Source: JAGNXB01 sp942490895
GTDB taxonomy: Bacteria; Bacteroidota; Bacteroidia; Chitinophagales; Saprospiraceae
Reading direction: 5' to 3'
NCBI GenBank assembly: GCA_942490895.1
Contig: CALNZC010000070.1
Coordinates: forward strand, 115,558-179,557
Length of the DNA stretch: 64,000 bases
The notes beneath the pieces were generated by a model. It made no database searches. It was not told the origin of the DNA and worked only from the letters and a program-made list of their open reading frames with translations. A program made the translations under genes and the position numbers. Shown piece after piece: positions 36,663 through 44,984 of the stretch. Each line of letters begins with the position of its first letter. The first letter of the stretch is position 1.

Positions 36663-36722
36663 ATTTCGTGATTGCGTTATTGGGCTATTTCGAAAGTCCG
36701 GTCGCCAACCAGGAACCAGGAA
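36663..36722 (+). repeat. 60-base dispersed direct repeat, copy 2
   Basis: Same unit as at 36526 with GGGCTATT in place of GGGTTATT. With the preceding stretch from 36581 it forms a composite block repeated at 37315-37449. Confidence 0.85.
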
Positions 36723-37163
36723 TGGTCCTCAGTTGACTCTCCATGCGTAGCAGGTATTGGGCGTAAGTAATTTACTTACCCAACAGGACTGCAGCCCAAG
36801 GTGGCGTCAGCCACTGACGTGCTCAGCGATTGGCCCCGACCTCGAGTGCTCGGAGGGCATGAATGGCCCTAAGGCCTCGGGGAGAGGGGGGCTGATTTCG
36901 TCGCTGGATAGACGTATTTCTTCAATCTCAATTCCGTTAAAGTTGTTTTGTCACCCTGTTTGCGGTGCCAGCAAACAAGTCGCCAAAACAGATTTTTCTC
37001 ATCATTCATACCCCGGGTTCCACCCCGGGCTATTTATGTTGGACCCCTACAGGGCCCTCCTCTTGGCAGGCATCCCCTCCTTCTTCCTCTTGAGGAGACG
37101 TGCGTCCAAGATGGAGTCAAGATCTCCATTTCAGGCAAGGTCACCCCGACTTTGCCTGAAATT

Positions 37164-37220
37164 GGTTGAAAGCCCTGAAGGGGCGAAATATCTAAGCGTT
37201 TGGTAGCGCCCAACGATACT
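37164..37220 (+). repeat. REP-like element
   Basis: GCCCTGAAGGGGCG followed by AAATA, a short spacer and TGGTAGCGCCCAACG. The palindromic core CCCTGAAGGGG and the AGCGCCCAAC tail match the element at 37948-38038 and a type of intergenic repeat I know from other Bacteroidota. Confidence 0.7.
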
Positions 37221-37389
37221 GATTGGAATAATGCAGAAGCTGAAAGGGCGCAATAAATTTTCACAGGTATCGAAAACAGAGGACCAAGCGTTACAGAATG
37301 CAGAATCAGGAATCAGGAACGCAGGAACCAGGAATCGCCTACGATAGACTCTCAATGCGTAGTATTAGGTATTGGGTATTGGGAGCGTG

Positions 37390-37449
37390 ATTTCGTGATT
37401 GCGTTATTGGGTTATTTCGAAAGTCCGGTCGCCAACCAGGAACCAGGAA
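37390..37449 (+). repeat. 60-base dispersed direct repeat, copy 3
   Basis: Same unit as at 36526. It is preceded from 37315 by the same CAGGAACCAGGAATCGCC / GATAGACTCTCAATGCG stretch that precedes copy 2. Confidence 0.85.
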
Positions 37450-37523
37450 TCGCCTGTATTATATCATTGACTACCCCATCCCCTATCTTAACCGGTCCAT
37501 AACCCTTTTTCAACTTCAGCACT

Positions 37524-37886
37524 ATGAACAAGGTCAATATCAGTGAAAAACTGAATCTCTTCCACGATTTCTGGAACCCGCGTATAGTCGGTGAACTGAA
37601 TGGCCAGCATGTCAAACTGGCCAAACTCAAAGGAGAATTTGTCTGGCACAAACACGATGCTGAGGATGAGTTGTTTCTGGTCATCCAAGGTGAGTTTACT
37701 ATGGAATTTCGCGACCGTTCCGTCCTTCTCCGGGAAGGTGAATTTCTGATCGTCCCCCATGGCGTCGAACATCGCCCTGTCGCACCAAAAGAAGTATCCA
37801 TTCTGCTCTTTGAACCCGCCACCACCCTGAATACTGGCGATGCGACAAGTGAACTCACCCGGAAGGATCTGGAGAAACTTTTGTAA
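37524..37886 (+). CDS. Cupin-domain protein
   Basis: A 120-residue single-domain cupin. The first cupin motif is visible as GEFVWHKHDAEDELFLVIQG (metal ligands His, His, Glu), and the second as GEFLIVPHGVEHRPVAP with the fourth-ligand histidine. Small cupins of this type bind a divalent metal and may be isomerases, dioxygenases or sensors; the reaction is not predictable. The gene stands alone between two repeat-rich intergenic regions, and the start is the ATG at 37524 (MNKVNISEKL), usual for this subfamily. Confidence 0.86.
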   Translation: MNKVNISEKLNLFHDFWNPRIVGELNGQHVKLAKLKGEFVWHKHDAEDELFLVIQGEFTMEFRDRSVLLREGEFLIVPHGVEHRPVAPKEVSILLFEPATTLNTGDATSELTRKDLEKLL

Positions 37887-38311
37887 AGCGGAAAGCGGAA
37901 GTTGGAAGTCGGAAAGCGAATTCTAAACATTTCCCCTGATAGAACAGGATGGAAGCCCTGAAGGGGCGGAATACAAAAGGGTTGGGCAGCGCCCAACCAA
38001 AAGGATCAATGCACGTTGGAGCCCTGAAGGGGCACAAGAAATACTAGCACCCGTGATTTCGTGGGTCGTTCTGATTTGCATTCTTTTTGAAGAAGAAATG
38101 AGGAATGCCTGCCTGCTATAGCAAGAGGGATTTGAAAATTGGAAAGCGGCAGTCGGTGTATTAAACTTGATAATCGTTGACAGTTCCTTCTCCTCGACTC
38201 CTTCATTCCTCGCCTCCTTCACTCATTTCCCATCATGATCATCCATGACCGCAATCATTGGAAAAGTGGGGTCTTCCGGTGACATTGGTAGTGGACTAAA
38301 ACCTTCTTATC
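37887..38311. other. Intergenic stretch with REP-like element
   Basis: 425 bases, of which 37948-38038 is a repeat element. The rest has no gene-like frame; the upstream part consists of simple AAAGCGGAAG-type repetition similar to other junk-like intergenic tracts in the window. Confidence 0.5.
37948..38038 (+). repeat. REP-like element, double core
   Basis: Two GCCCTGAAGGGGC cores (37954 onward and 38020 onward) flank a perfect hairpin GTTGGGC-AGC-GCCCAAC (37981-37997). It resembles the element at 37164-37220. Confidence 0.72.
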
Positions 38312-38920
38312 ATGAACACACAACTCAAAGACCCTCCAGTCCAAAAAGACCTGACCCGACTGGAGAAAATGCAGGCTTTCTTCGAAGAGCTCGAAGTCCA
38401 GATGGCTCTGGGCCGCAAGGAATTTCAAGACTTGTGGTTGACGGACATGAAGGACTTGCGCCGGTTCTTCCACGAGGAAAAAAACAACCTTCGAGAAGAT
38501 CAGAAAATGTTCCAGGACACTTGGGATCGCATTGTCAAGGCAGTGGATGCCTTGGATGGTTCGATGGATAAAGTGGAAAAGGATATCGACAAGGTTTGGA
38601 ACAAGCAGAAACCCAATCTTGAGCTTCGAATCTCTGACTTACGAAAGGAGTTGAAAGATACCGGTGAGGACTTCGGCAACATCTTCGCAGATGCAATGGA
38701 TCGTTTCCAGGCCCAAAAGGACACCCCCCTTCGCGAATACCACGATGAACACCCACAATCTTTGGATGATCGGATGGATATTCTGAAAAAGAAGGTGCAG
38801 GAGTTCCAGCATGACTTCAAGGAAAAACTGCCGGATGATCAAAAGATCACCGCCTTCAAAACCGAAGTGGGTGAATCATTCGACCGAATGAAAAAAGCAT
38901 TTCATGACCTCTTTGCCTGA
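38312..38920 (+). CDS. Helical coiled-coil protein of unknown function, coupled to an AarF kinase
   Basis: I do not recognise this 202-residue protein. It is almost wholly alpha-helical and highly charged, with heptad-like stretches (LEKMQAFFEELEVQMALGRK; NLREDQKMFQDTWDRIVKAV; MDKVEKDIDKVWNKQK; MDILKKKVQEFQHDFKEKL). No signal peptide or membrane segment is seen. Its 3' end overlaps the AarF gene by 17 bases, so the two are translationally linked. An accessory or scaffold role for the kinase-like protein is the best inference, not more. Confidence 0.65.
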   Translation: MNTQLKDPPVQKDLTRLEKMQAFFEELEVQMALGRKEFQDLWLTDMKDLRRFFHEEKNNLREDQKMFQDTWDRIVKAVDALDGSMDKVEKDIDKVWNKQKPNLELRISDLRKELKDTGEDFGNIFADAMDRFQAQKDTPLREYHDEHPQSLDDRMDILKKKVQEFQHDFKEKLPDDQKITAFKTEVGESFDRMKKAFHDLFA

Positions 38921-40724
38921 CCGACCTATCGATCTATCTGATCAATCAGAAAAAGGTCAGATCAACCGCCCGCCACCGACGGAAGAAGGTGACGGGCGTC
39001 TTGAGGCGGTAGCTGAGGCATCCCTCCTTTCTCCCATCCAGGTGAAAGAGACCAAATCACCATCACTGATCAGTCGATATGAAAAAGTGATCGGTGTCCT
39101 GATGAAATACGGGTTTGCCGATATCATTGCACACCCTCCTTTCAACCGGTTCATTCCAAAATCAGATCGATGGGTACCTCATATCCGTGGGAAGTCGGTC
39201 TTTGCCTATACCCGTTATGAGCGTATGCGCATGGTATGCGAAGAATTGGGTACCACCTACATCAAGTTTGCCCAGATCGCCAGTAATCGTCCCGACCTTC
39301 TACCGGAAGAACTACTGGTCGAATTAGAGAACTTTCAGGACAGGGCACCGATGGTGGAGGCGGCTTCGATTCGCCAGATCTTTATCGGAGAATTTGGCAA
39401 ACCACCGGAAGAACTGTTCCAGGAGTTTGACTACACACCGATCGCCTCTGCGTCCATGGCCCAGGTCCATTATGGCCGACTTGCTGATGGCCAGGAGGTA
39501 GTCTTCAAGATCCAGCGGCCGGGGATTAAAGAAATTATCGAACTGGACATCCAGATCCTCCGGCAACTCGCAAACCTCCTGGAATCATACTTCCCCCAAT
39601 ACAATTCCTTCCAGCCTCAGGAGCTGGTCACCATGTTCGAAGACAGTATCCGAAAGGAACTGCATTTTCGACATGAAGCGACTAACCTGGTCCGGTTCAG
39701 GAACAATTTCAAAGGCAATCCGGACATCCATGTCCCTGTTTTTTACCCGGACTATTCGACCGATCGGATCATCTGTCTTGAGTTTATACGAGGTTATAAG
39801 ATCACCGACCTTCCGGCCTTGAATGCACTCGACATGACCGGGCCGGAACTGGCCCTGAAGGGCATCAGTCTCTATTTTGAACAGGTCTTCGATCATGGAT
39901 TTTTTCATGCAGATCCCCATCCGGGAAACATCTTCATTCTACCCGACAAACGCGTTTGCTTTGTCGACTATGGAATGATGGGCGTTGTGTTGGAAAATGA
40001 CAAGGTCCTGATGGCCAACCTCTTGCTATCCATTGCCGATCGGGACATTATCGGCCTCAAACGCGCCCTGCTCAAGTTTGGCAAGATTGAAAAGCTACCT
40101 GAAGACAAAGACAAGGAACTCGAATACGATCTGGAAGAATTTTTGACTGAGTATACTTCCATGACCCTCGAGGATATTGAAGGAACGGAAGTGATGGCTG
40201 CAGTCAACCGCCTCTTCTTCAACTACAAGATTCGTATCCCACCGAATATGCTCTTATTGATCAAGGCATTGGTGATCATCGAAGGGGTGGGTTTAAAGCT
40301 GGATCCGTATTACAATATTATTGAGAACATCACCCCGTTTGTCCGTCGTCTTCTGGCCCGAAAATATCATCCTGCACAGCTGGGACGGCAGGCTGTCCGT
40401 GCTGCTGGAGACGCTGTACGCTTATTGACAGCACTGCCAGAAGATATCATGGAGGTGATGCGCAAGGTGCGTCAGGGAAGACTGCACATCGAGTTCGAGC
40501 ACACCGGCCTGGCTCCATTCTACCGTGCGATGGACCAGGTGTCTAACCGACTGGCCTTTTCCATCCTGGTCGCCGCTCTTATCCTGGGGTCCGCCCTTCT
40601 GGTCATCGCCCATATTCCGCCCTACGTTTATGGCATTTCCGCCCTCGGTTTTGGTGGATTTGTGATCTCGGGGCTCCTGGCGCTCCGCCTGATCTGGTCG
40701 ATATTGAAGCATGGGAATTTTTAG
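38904..40724 (+). CDS. AarF/UbiB-family atypical kinase
   Basis: A 606-residue protein of the ABC1/UbiB family, atypical kinase-like ATPases linked to ubiquinone/menaquinone and lipid homeostasis. The segment TTYIKFAQIASNRPDLLP corresponds to the KxGQ region, with F-A in place of the usual G, a notable change. Ala-rich nucleotide loop SASMAQVHYG, VVFKIQRPG, and the catalytic FFHADPHPGNIF and CFVDYGMMG are all present. Two hydrophobic helices at the C-terminus (about 545-600) anchor it in the inner membrane. It overlaps the coiled-coil gene upstream and is followed at 139 bases by the Mla transporter genes. Confidence 0.93.
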   Translation: MTSLPDRPIDLSDQSEKGQINRPPPTEEGDGRLEAVAEASLLSPIQVKETKSPSLISRYEKVIGVLMKYGFADIIAHPPFNRFIPKSDRWVPHIRGKSVFAYTRYERMRMVCEELGTTYIKFAQIASNRPDLLPEELLVELENFQDRAPMVEAASIRQIFIGEFGKPPEELFQEFDYTPIASASMAQVHYGRLADGQEVVFKIQRPGIKEIIELDIQILRQLANLLESYFPQYNSFQPQELVTMFEDSIRKELHFRHEATNLVRFRNNFKGNPDIHVPVFYPDYSTDRIICLEFIRGYKITDLPALNALDMTGPELALKGISLYFEQVFDHGFFHADPHPGNIFILPDKRVCFVDYGMMGVVLENDKVLMANLLLSIADRDIIGLKRALLKFGKIEKLPEDKDKELEYDLEEFLTEYTSMTLEDIEGTEVMAAVNRLFFNYKIRIPPNMLLLIKALVIIEGVGLKLDPYYNIIENITPFVRRLLARKYHPAQLGRQAVRAAGDAVRLLTALPEDIMEVMRKVRQGRLHIEFEHTGLAPFYRAMDQVSNRLAFSILVAALILGSALLVIAHIPPYVYGISALGFGGFVISGLLALRLIWSILKHGNF

Positions 40725-40863
40725 TGTTTCATCCTGACTTTACTGAAACCGTAATGCATTTCAACCTTATGATGCGGGTATCCAGAACCAGAACTGATAT
40801 GAACCAAAGGTGAAAACTCGCCAACAAATTTCCTTCCTCCTCGGAACCCCGTAACTTGCGTAC

Positions 40864-41634
40864 ATGAAACTCCCCCTTGGAACCCAACGAACTCTGGCAG
40901 AGATCGGCGACATCAGCCGATTCACCTGGCGGTTCTTCCAGGAGTGGGGCAAACCACGTTTCGAAGTCCAGGAGTTCTTCCGACAATGTTATATGATCGG
41001 CAACCGGTCATTGGGACTGGTGGCCATCACAGGCTTTATTCTGGGATTGGTCATGACCATCCAGTCGCGCCCCACCATGGCCCAATTCGGGGCCGAAGAC
41101 TGGATCCCGGCCATGGTCGCCATTTCTATCATTCGAGAGATCGGGCCTGTGGTGATCGCTCTGATCTGCGCCGGTAAGATCGGCTCCGGTATCGGTGCTG
41201 AACTGGGATCGATGAAGGTGACCGAGCAGATCGATGCCATGGAGGTTTCCGGCACCAACCCCTTCAAATACCTGGTGGTGACCCGGGTATGGGCCACCAC
41301 ATTGATGGTTCCCATCCTGACCATTTTTGCCGATTTCATCTCCCTTTACGGCTCCTATCTGGCCGTCAATATGCGCGGAGTCACTTCCCTGGCCCTGTTT
41401 ACCCAGCAAGTTGTGGACAGCCTTGTCTTCAGTGATGTCCTCCCTGCATTTATCAAGACCTTCTTCTTCGGATTTGCCATCGGCATCATTGGATGTTATA
41501 AAGGATACACGTCTAGTAAAGGAACAGAGGGCGTTGGCCTGGCGGCCAATTCCGCGGTAGTCGTCGCATCCCTGATGGTCTTTATCATCGATTTGTTGGC
41601 CGTGCAGATCACAGACCTTCTTGGACTCACTTGA
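40864..41634 (+). CDS. mlaE: MlaE-family lipid ABC transporter permease
   Basis: A 256-residue inner-membrane permease of the MlaE family, which moves phospholipids (or related hydrophobic molecules) between inner and outer membranes. The diagnostic MVAISIIREIGPVVIALICAG and GAELGSMKVTEQIDAMEVSG motifs are present, with about six hydrophobic segments. The gene begins an operon; a TAACTTGC sequence (40852-40859), close to the Bacteroidota -7 box, lies just upstream. Its stop overlaps the ATPase start by one base. The periplasmic MlaC and outer-membrane MlaA partners are not in this window. Confidence 0.92.
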   Translation: MKLPLGTQRTLAEIGDISRFTWRFFQEWGKPRFEVQEFFRQCYMIGNRSLGLVAITGFILGLVMTIQSRPTMAQFGAEDWIPAMVAISIIREIGPVVIALICAGKIGSGIGAELGSMKVTEQIDAMEVSGTNPFKYLVVTRVWATTLMVPILTIFADFISLYGSYLAVNMRGVTSLALFTQQVVDSLVFSDVLPAFIKTFFFGFAIGIIGCYKGYTSSKGTEGVGLAANSAVVVASLMVFIIDLLAVQITDLLGLT

Positions 41635-42398
41635 TGCTCATGACACCCACTACCTCAAATAGTTCCGATCGGGAGGTTGTCCTGGAAGTCAAACACCTCT
41701 ACAAGTCCTTTGGCGACAACCATGTCCTCAAAGATTTCAGTATTGAACTGCATCGAGGAGAAAACCTGGTCGTATTGGGAAAATCCGGCTCGGGTAAATC
41801 GGTGTTGATTAAATGTATAATTGGATTGCTCCACCCTGAAGAGGGCGAGATTCAAGTCCTCGGTAAGAATGTCATCGGGCTGAACAAGGAGCAACTGGAC
41901 AGGATGCGGACCCGAGTTGGTTTTCTGTTTCAAAGTAATGCCTTGTACGATTCTATGACAGTCCGGGAAAATCTCGAATTCCCCCTGCGTCGACATGGTC
42001 GCGACAAGAGTCACAGTGAGGTCAACGACCTGGTGATGGAGGCATTGGTCAATGTCGGCCTTCCCCATACGGTGGAACTGATGCCTTCCGAATTATCCGG
42101 AGGCATGCGGAAGCGGGTCGCCCTGGCTCGCACCATGATCCTCAAACCGGAGATCATGCTTTATGACGAACCCACGACCGGTTTGGATCCAATTACCTCC
42201 AAAGAAATCAATGATTTGATCCTCAAAGTGCAGGAGATCTATAAAACGTCTTCCATCATTATTTCTCACGATATGGGATGTGTCAAATACACGGCAAACC
42301 GGGTGGCACTTCTCGTGGATGGACGTTGTTTTGCTTCCGGATCCTATGAGGACCTTCAACAACATACCGATCCTGCGGTACAAGGTTTTTTTCAATAA
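41634..42398 (+). CDS. mlaF: MlaF-family lipid ABC transporter ATPase
   Basis: A 254-residue ATPase that powers the MlaE permease. Walker A GKSGSGKSVL, signature LSGGMRKRVALART, Walker B IMLYDEPTTGLDP and the H-loop histidine in SHDMG are all clear. The signature LSGGMRKR is the form typical of the Mla/Mkl group. Start ATG at 41634 overlaps the permease stop codon in a TGATG junction. It is followed at 10 bases by the MCE-domain partner. Confidence 0.95.
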   Translation: MLMTPTTSNSSDREVVLEVKHLYKSFGDNHVLKDFSIELHRGENLVVLGKSGSGKSVLIKCIIGLLHPEEGEIQVLGKNVIGLNKEQLDRMRTRVGFLFQSNALYDSMTVRENLEFPLRRHGRDKSHSEVNDLVMEALVNVGLPHTVELMPSELSGGMRKRVALARTMILKPEIMLYDEPTTGLDPITSKEINDLILKVQEIYKTSSIIISHDMGCVKYTANRVALLVDGRCFASGSYEDLQQHTDPAVQGFFQ

Positions 42399-42407
42399 CT
42401 TTCCATT

Positions 42408-43388
42408 ATGGAGAAACAGACATCCAGAAATATTCGACTTGGCCTTTTTGTCATCCTGGGCTTGGGTGCCATTATCACCTTGCTCTACTTCATTGGTGCT
42501 AATCAAAACCTCTTTGGAAAGAACTTTACGATGAAAGCCTACTTCAAAGATGTGAGCGGGCTGCGTATTGGGAATAATGTCCGTTTTTCCGGCATCGTCA
42601 TTGGCACTGTGAAAGATATTGAAATTAAAAGCGACACTTCGGTGCAAGTGGTCATGAAGATCGATGACAAGCTGGTGAAATTCCTGAAGCAAAATGACAT
42701 TGCCAGTATCGGCACAGATGGCCTGATGGGCAACAAAGTTGTCGATATCGATCCCGGACCTCCGGGTGGAACGCCCATCCAAATGGATGACCGAATCCAT
42801 ACAAAGGAAGCCCTGGACATGGACCAGATGATGCGCACCCTGGATATCACCAACCGCAATGTGGCGGCTATGAGTGAAGACCTCAAACAAACGGTACAGC
42901 GGATCAACCGTAGTGTCGCCGTCTGGGAGATCCTGGATGATGCGGATCTGCCTCAGTATGTCAAGAACTCCCTCAAGAACCTCCAGTATGCAACCGCCAA
43001 AGCCAACACTCTTGTTGCGGATGTGAATGCGATGGTCAATGATGTCGCTACTGCAGAAGGAGGAATGGTTGCCTTGCTCAAGGACTCTACCCTGACCCAT
43101 GATCTAGGTGAAGCCGCTATGCGCATTCGCAATGTCTCTGCCCAAGCCGAAAAACTGACCACTCTCCTGGATGCATCCGTCCGATCGATCGATAAGGACC
43201 TCAAAACGGGGGGCGGCCCTTTGAATGCCATGCTTCGGGACTCAACGATGACCTCTTCCATCGATCGCAGCCTTCAGAACATTGAAAAAGGAACCGATGG
43301 GTTTAATGAAACGATGGAAGCCCTGAAGGCTCATTGGCTACTGCGAGGATACTTCAAACGACAAGCGAAAAAAGCGGAGAAGGAGTAA
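42408..43388 (+). CDS. mlaD: MlaD-like MCE-domain protein
   Basis: A 326-residue membrane-anchored substrate-binding subunit. An N-terminal transmembrane helix (about residues 9-30) precedes an MCE domain (about 38-115: MKAYFKDVSGLRIGNNVRFSGIVIG across its start and DGLMGNKVVDIDPG at its end). The remainder is helical (about 130-300), as in MCE proteins that form hexameric rings and extend tunnels. With MlaE and MlaF it forms the inner-membrane complex that handles lipids. It is last in the operon; repeat-rich DNA follows. Confidence 0.92.
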   Translation: MEKQTSRNIRLGLFVILGLGAIITLLYFIGANQNLFGKNFTMKAYFKDVSGLRIGNNVRFSGIVIGTVKDIEIKSDTSVQVVMKIDDKLVKFLKQNDIASIGTDGLMGNKVVDIDPGPPGGTPIQMDDRIHTKEALDMDQMMRTLDITNRNVAAMSEDLKQTVQRINRSVAVWEILDDADLPQYVKNSLKNLQYATAKANTLVADVNAMVNDVATAEGGMVALLKDSTLTHDLGEAAMRIRNVSAQAEKLTTLLDASVRSIDKDLKTGGGPLNAMLRDSTMTSSIDRSLQNIEKGTDGFNETMEALKAHWLLRGYFKRQAKKAEKE

Positions 43389-43683
43389 GCGGTTGTCAGT
43401 TGTCGGTTGTCAGTTATTTCGTTATTGAGATATTGGGTTGTTTCGAGGAATGGGGACCAATGAGACTTTGGGACTTCGGGAAATTTAAATGCCCTCCCTT
43501 GAACATTTGATTTGGAATTTCCCTAGAATTTTGGATTTGATATTTAGGTATTTGAATTTACCTGGCCGCCGTCAGGTGGGTTTGTCATTTGAAATTTCCG
43601 GTTGTCCGTATTCGTTGTCTGTTATTTCGTTATTGAGTTATTTCGAGGACCGGGGACTGAGGGCCTAGGGCCGAGATCAAGGA

Positions 43684-43715
43684 GACTTTGAGACTCTGGG
43701 ACTTTGAGACTCTGG
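43684..43715 (+). repeat. 16-base tandem repeat
   Basis: Unit GACTTTGAGACTCTGG occurs twice in tandem and then breaks off as GACTTTGGGAC. A related stretch GAGACTTTGGGACTTC occurs near 43.46 kb. Confidence 0.8.
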
Positions 43716-43842
43716 GACTTTGGGACGGGGAGACGGAGAGACAGAGAGCCGAGGAGACTTTGAGAAATGAATTCCCATTGAGGATTTGAATTTGAGATTT
43801 ATTTGGGATTTGTGAATTGTGTTTTGGAATTTCTTTCTATTG

Positions 43843-43850
43843 TACCTTTG
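43843..43850 (+). promoter_or_regulatory. Bacteroidota -7 box of the Ca/Na antiporter gene
   Basis: TACCTTTG fits the -7 consensus TAnnTTTG and ends only 5 bases before the start ATG at 43856. A TTTG at 43823-43826 may be the -33 element, with a spacer (16 bases) shorter than usual. If used, the transcript would start at or next to the ATG, giving a leaderless message. Confidence 0.55.
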
Positions 43851-43855
43851 CATCC

Positions 43856-44821
43856 ATGTTGATCTACATCCTGTTTGTGGTGGGTCTGATCCTGGTGATT
43901 AAGGGTGCGGACTGGTTGGTTGAAGGCGCCGGGTCTCTGGCCCGTGAATATGGCGTTTCCGACCTGGTGGTCGGTTTGACTATCGTATCCTTTGGCACCT
44001 CGCTTCCTGAACTGATCGTCAACCTCCTGGCCAGCTTTCAGGGGAGTTCCGAACTGGCCATCGGAAACGTCCTGGGATCCAACATTGCCAACATCTTACT
44101 GATTCTTGGGGCTGCAGCTCTGGTCGGCAATTTGCCAGTTAAACGGCCCACCGTCCTTTCTGAAATCCCCTTCTCTCTGGCAGCGGCTCTACTGGTCGGT
44201 TTCCTGGCCAATACCACACTCTTCAATCCAGGAGCAGGCATGGGCATCGACCGGCCCGAAGGGGTGATCATCCTCTTCTTTTTCCTCCTCTTTCTGGCCT
44301 ATATTCTCGATCTGGCTAAACAGGATCGCTCCATACTGGGAAAGTCCCCGGAAGCCACAGGAAAGGGCGTCACGTCAAAACAGATCATCCAGATCGGCGC
44401 CGGGATCATCGGCCTCTTTATTGGCGGAAAATGGGTGGTCGACGGAGCCATAGAAATGGCCACAGCCATGGGCATGAGTGAGGCCTTTATCGGATTGACC
44501 ATTGTGGCCATTGGGACCAGCCTGCCTGAGTTGGTCACCTCAGTGGTCGCTTCTTACAAGGGCAACACGGACATTGCCGTCGGTAATGTTGTGGGGTCCA
44601 ATATCTTCAACCTGCTCTGGGTTTTAGGCTTGAGTGCCACCATCCGCCCCCTGGACTTCCAGGTACCGTCCAATGTAGATATCCTGATGATCGTTCTCGC
44701 CAGCAGCCTGGTCCTGGTCGCCCTGGTCGTCGGCAAAGGATTACAGATCAAACGGATAGAAGGTGTATTCTTTCTACTGTTGTATTTCAGCTATCTGGGG
44801 TACCTGGTGATGAGGGGATAG
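43856..44821 (+). CDS. Calcium/sodium antiporter (CaCA family, YrbG-type)
   Basis: A 321-residue inner-membrane cation antiporter with ten hydrophobic helices in two homologous halves. Each half has the alpha-repeat signature: GTSLPELIVNLLASFQG with GNVLGSNIANILLILG in the first, GTSLPELVTSVVASYKG with GNVVGSNIFNLLWVLG in the second. These carry the acidic residues that bind Ca or Na. Members exchange calcium against sodium or protons. The start at 43856 (MLIYILFVV) fits the family N-terminus; a longer frame from 43817 has unrelated sequence and would include the promoter box. Confidence 0.93.
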   Translation: MLIYILFVVGLILVIKGADWLVEGAGSLAREYGVSDLVVGLTIVSFGTSLPELIVNLLASFQGSSELAIGNVLGSNIANILLILGAAALVGNLPVKRPTVLSEIPFSLAAALLVGFLANTTLFNPGAGMGIDRPEGVIILFFFLLFLAYILDLAKQDRSILGKSPEATGKGVTSKQIIQIGAGIIGLFIGGKWVVDGAIEMATAMGMSEAFIGLTIVAIGTSLPELVTSVVASYKGNTDIAVGNVVGSNIFNLLWVLGLSATIRPLDFQVPSNVDILMIVLASSLVLVALVVGKGLQIKRIEGVFFLLLYFSYLGYLVMRG

Positions 44822-44930
44822 GGATTTTGATCCATAAACTGCCTTATACTTCACGTTTCTGAAGTAATTCATAAAACAATATACCAGAATTTGAATGAAT
44901 GGGTTATTCACCATTTACATGTTGACCTGA

Positions 44931-44964
44931 AAAAATCCTGGCAGTGTACACTGCCAGGATTTTT
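44931..44964. terminator. Bidirectional intrinsic terminator
   Basis: A perfect stem ATCCTGGCAGTG / CACTGCCAGGAT with a two-base loop, preceded by an A-run and followed by a T-run. It separates the converging antiporter and cytochrome-peroxidase genes and suits both. Confidence 0.9.
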
Positions 44965-44984
44965 ATCAAATTTGACTTCTGGAA

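Larger units (their letters stand above)
36132..37523. other. Long gene-free, repeat-rich region
   Basis: 1.4 kb upstream of rpsU and the cupin gene. It contains three copies of a 60-base direct repeat, a composite repeat of about 140 bases present twice, a REP-like element and a CCCCGGG-type inverted repeat near 37.02 kb. The frames in it (for example 36757-37206) show repeat-derived, non-protein-like sequence. I see no RNA gene. Confidence 0.65.
43389..43855. other. Gene-free low-complexity region
   Basis: 467 bases of purine-rich and simple repetitive sequence. It includes GTTATTTCGTTATTGAG at 43411 and again near 43621, a relative of the 36.5-kb repeat; a 16-base tandem unit at 43684; and TTTACCTGGCCG near 43.56 kb that recurs near 59.89 kb. 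The promoter of the next gene lies at its right end. Confidence 0.65.

Noticed and set aside
36757..37206. 149-codon frame in the repeat region
   Set aside because: It runs through REP-like repeats and inverted repeats, and has no conserved protein features.
43684..43740. GAGAC-rich tandem tract as a possible minisatellite-encoded peptide
   Set aside because: There is no start codon or long frame, and it sits in a purine-rich spacer beside the antiporter promoter.
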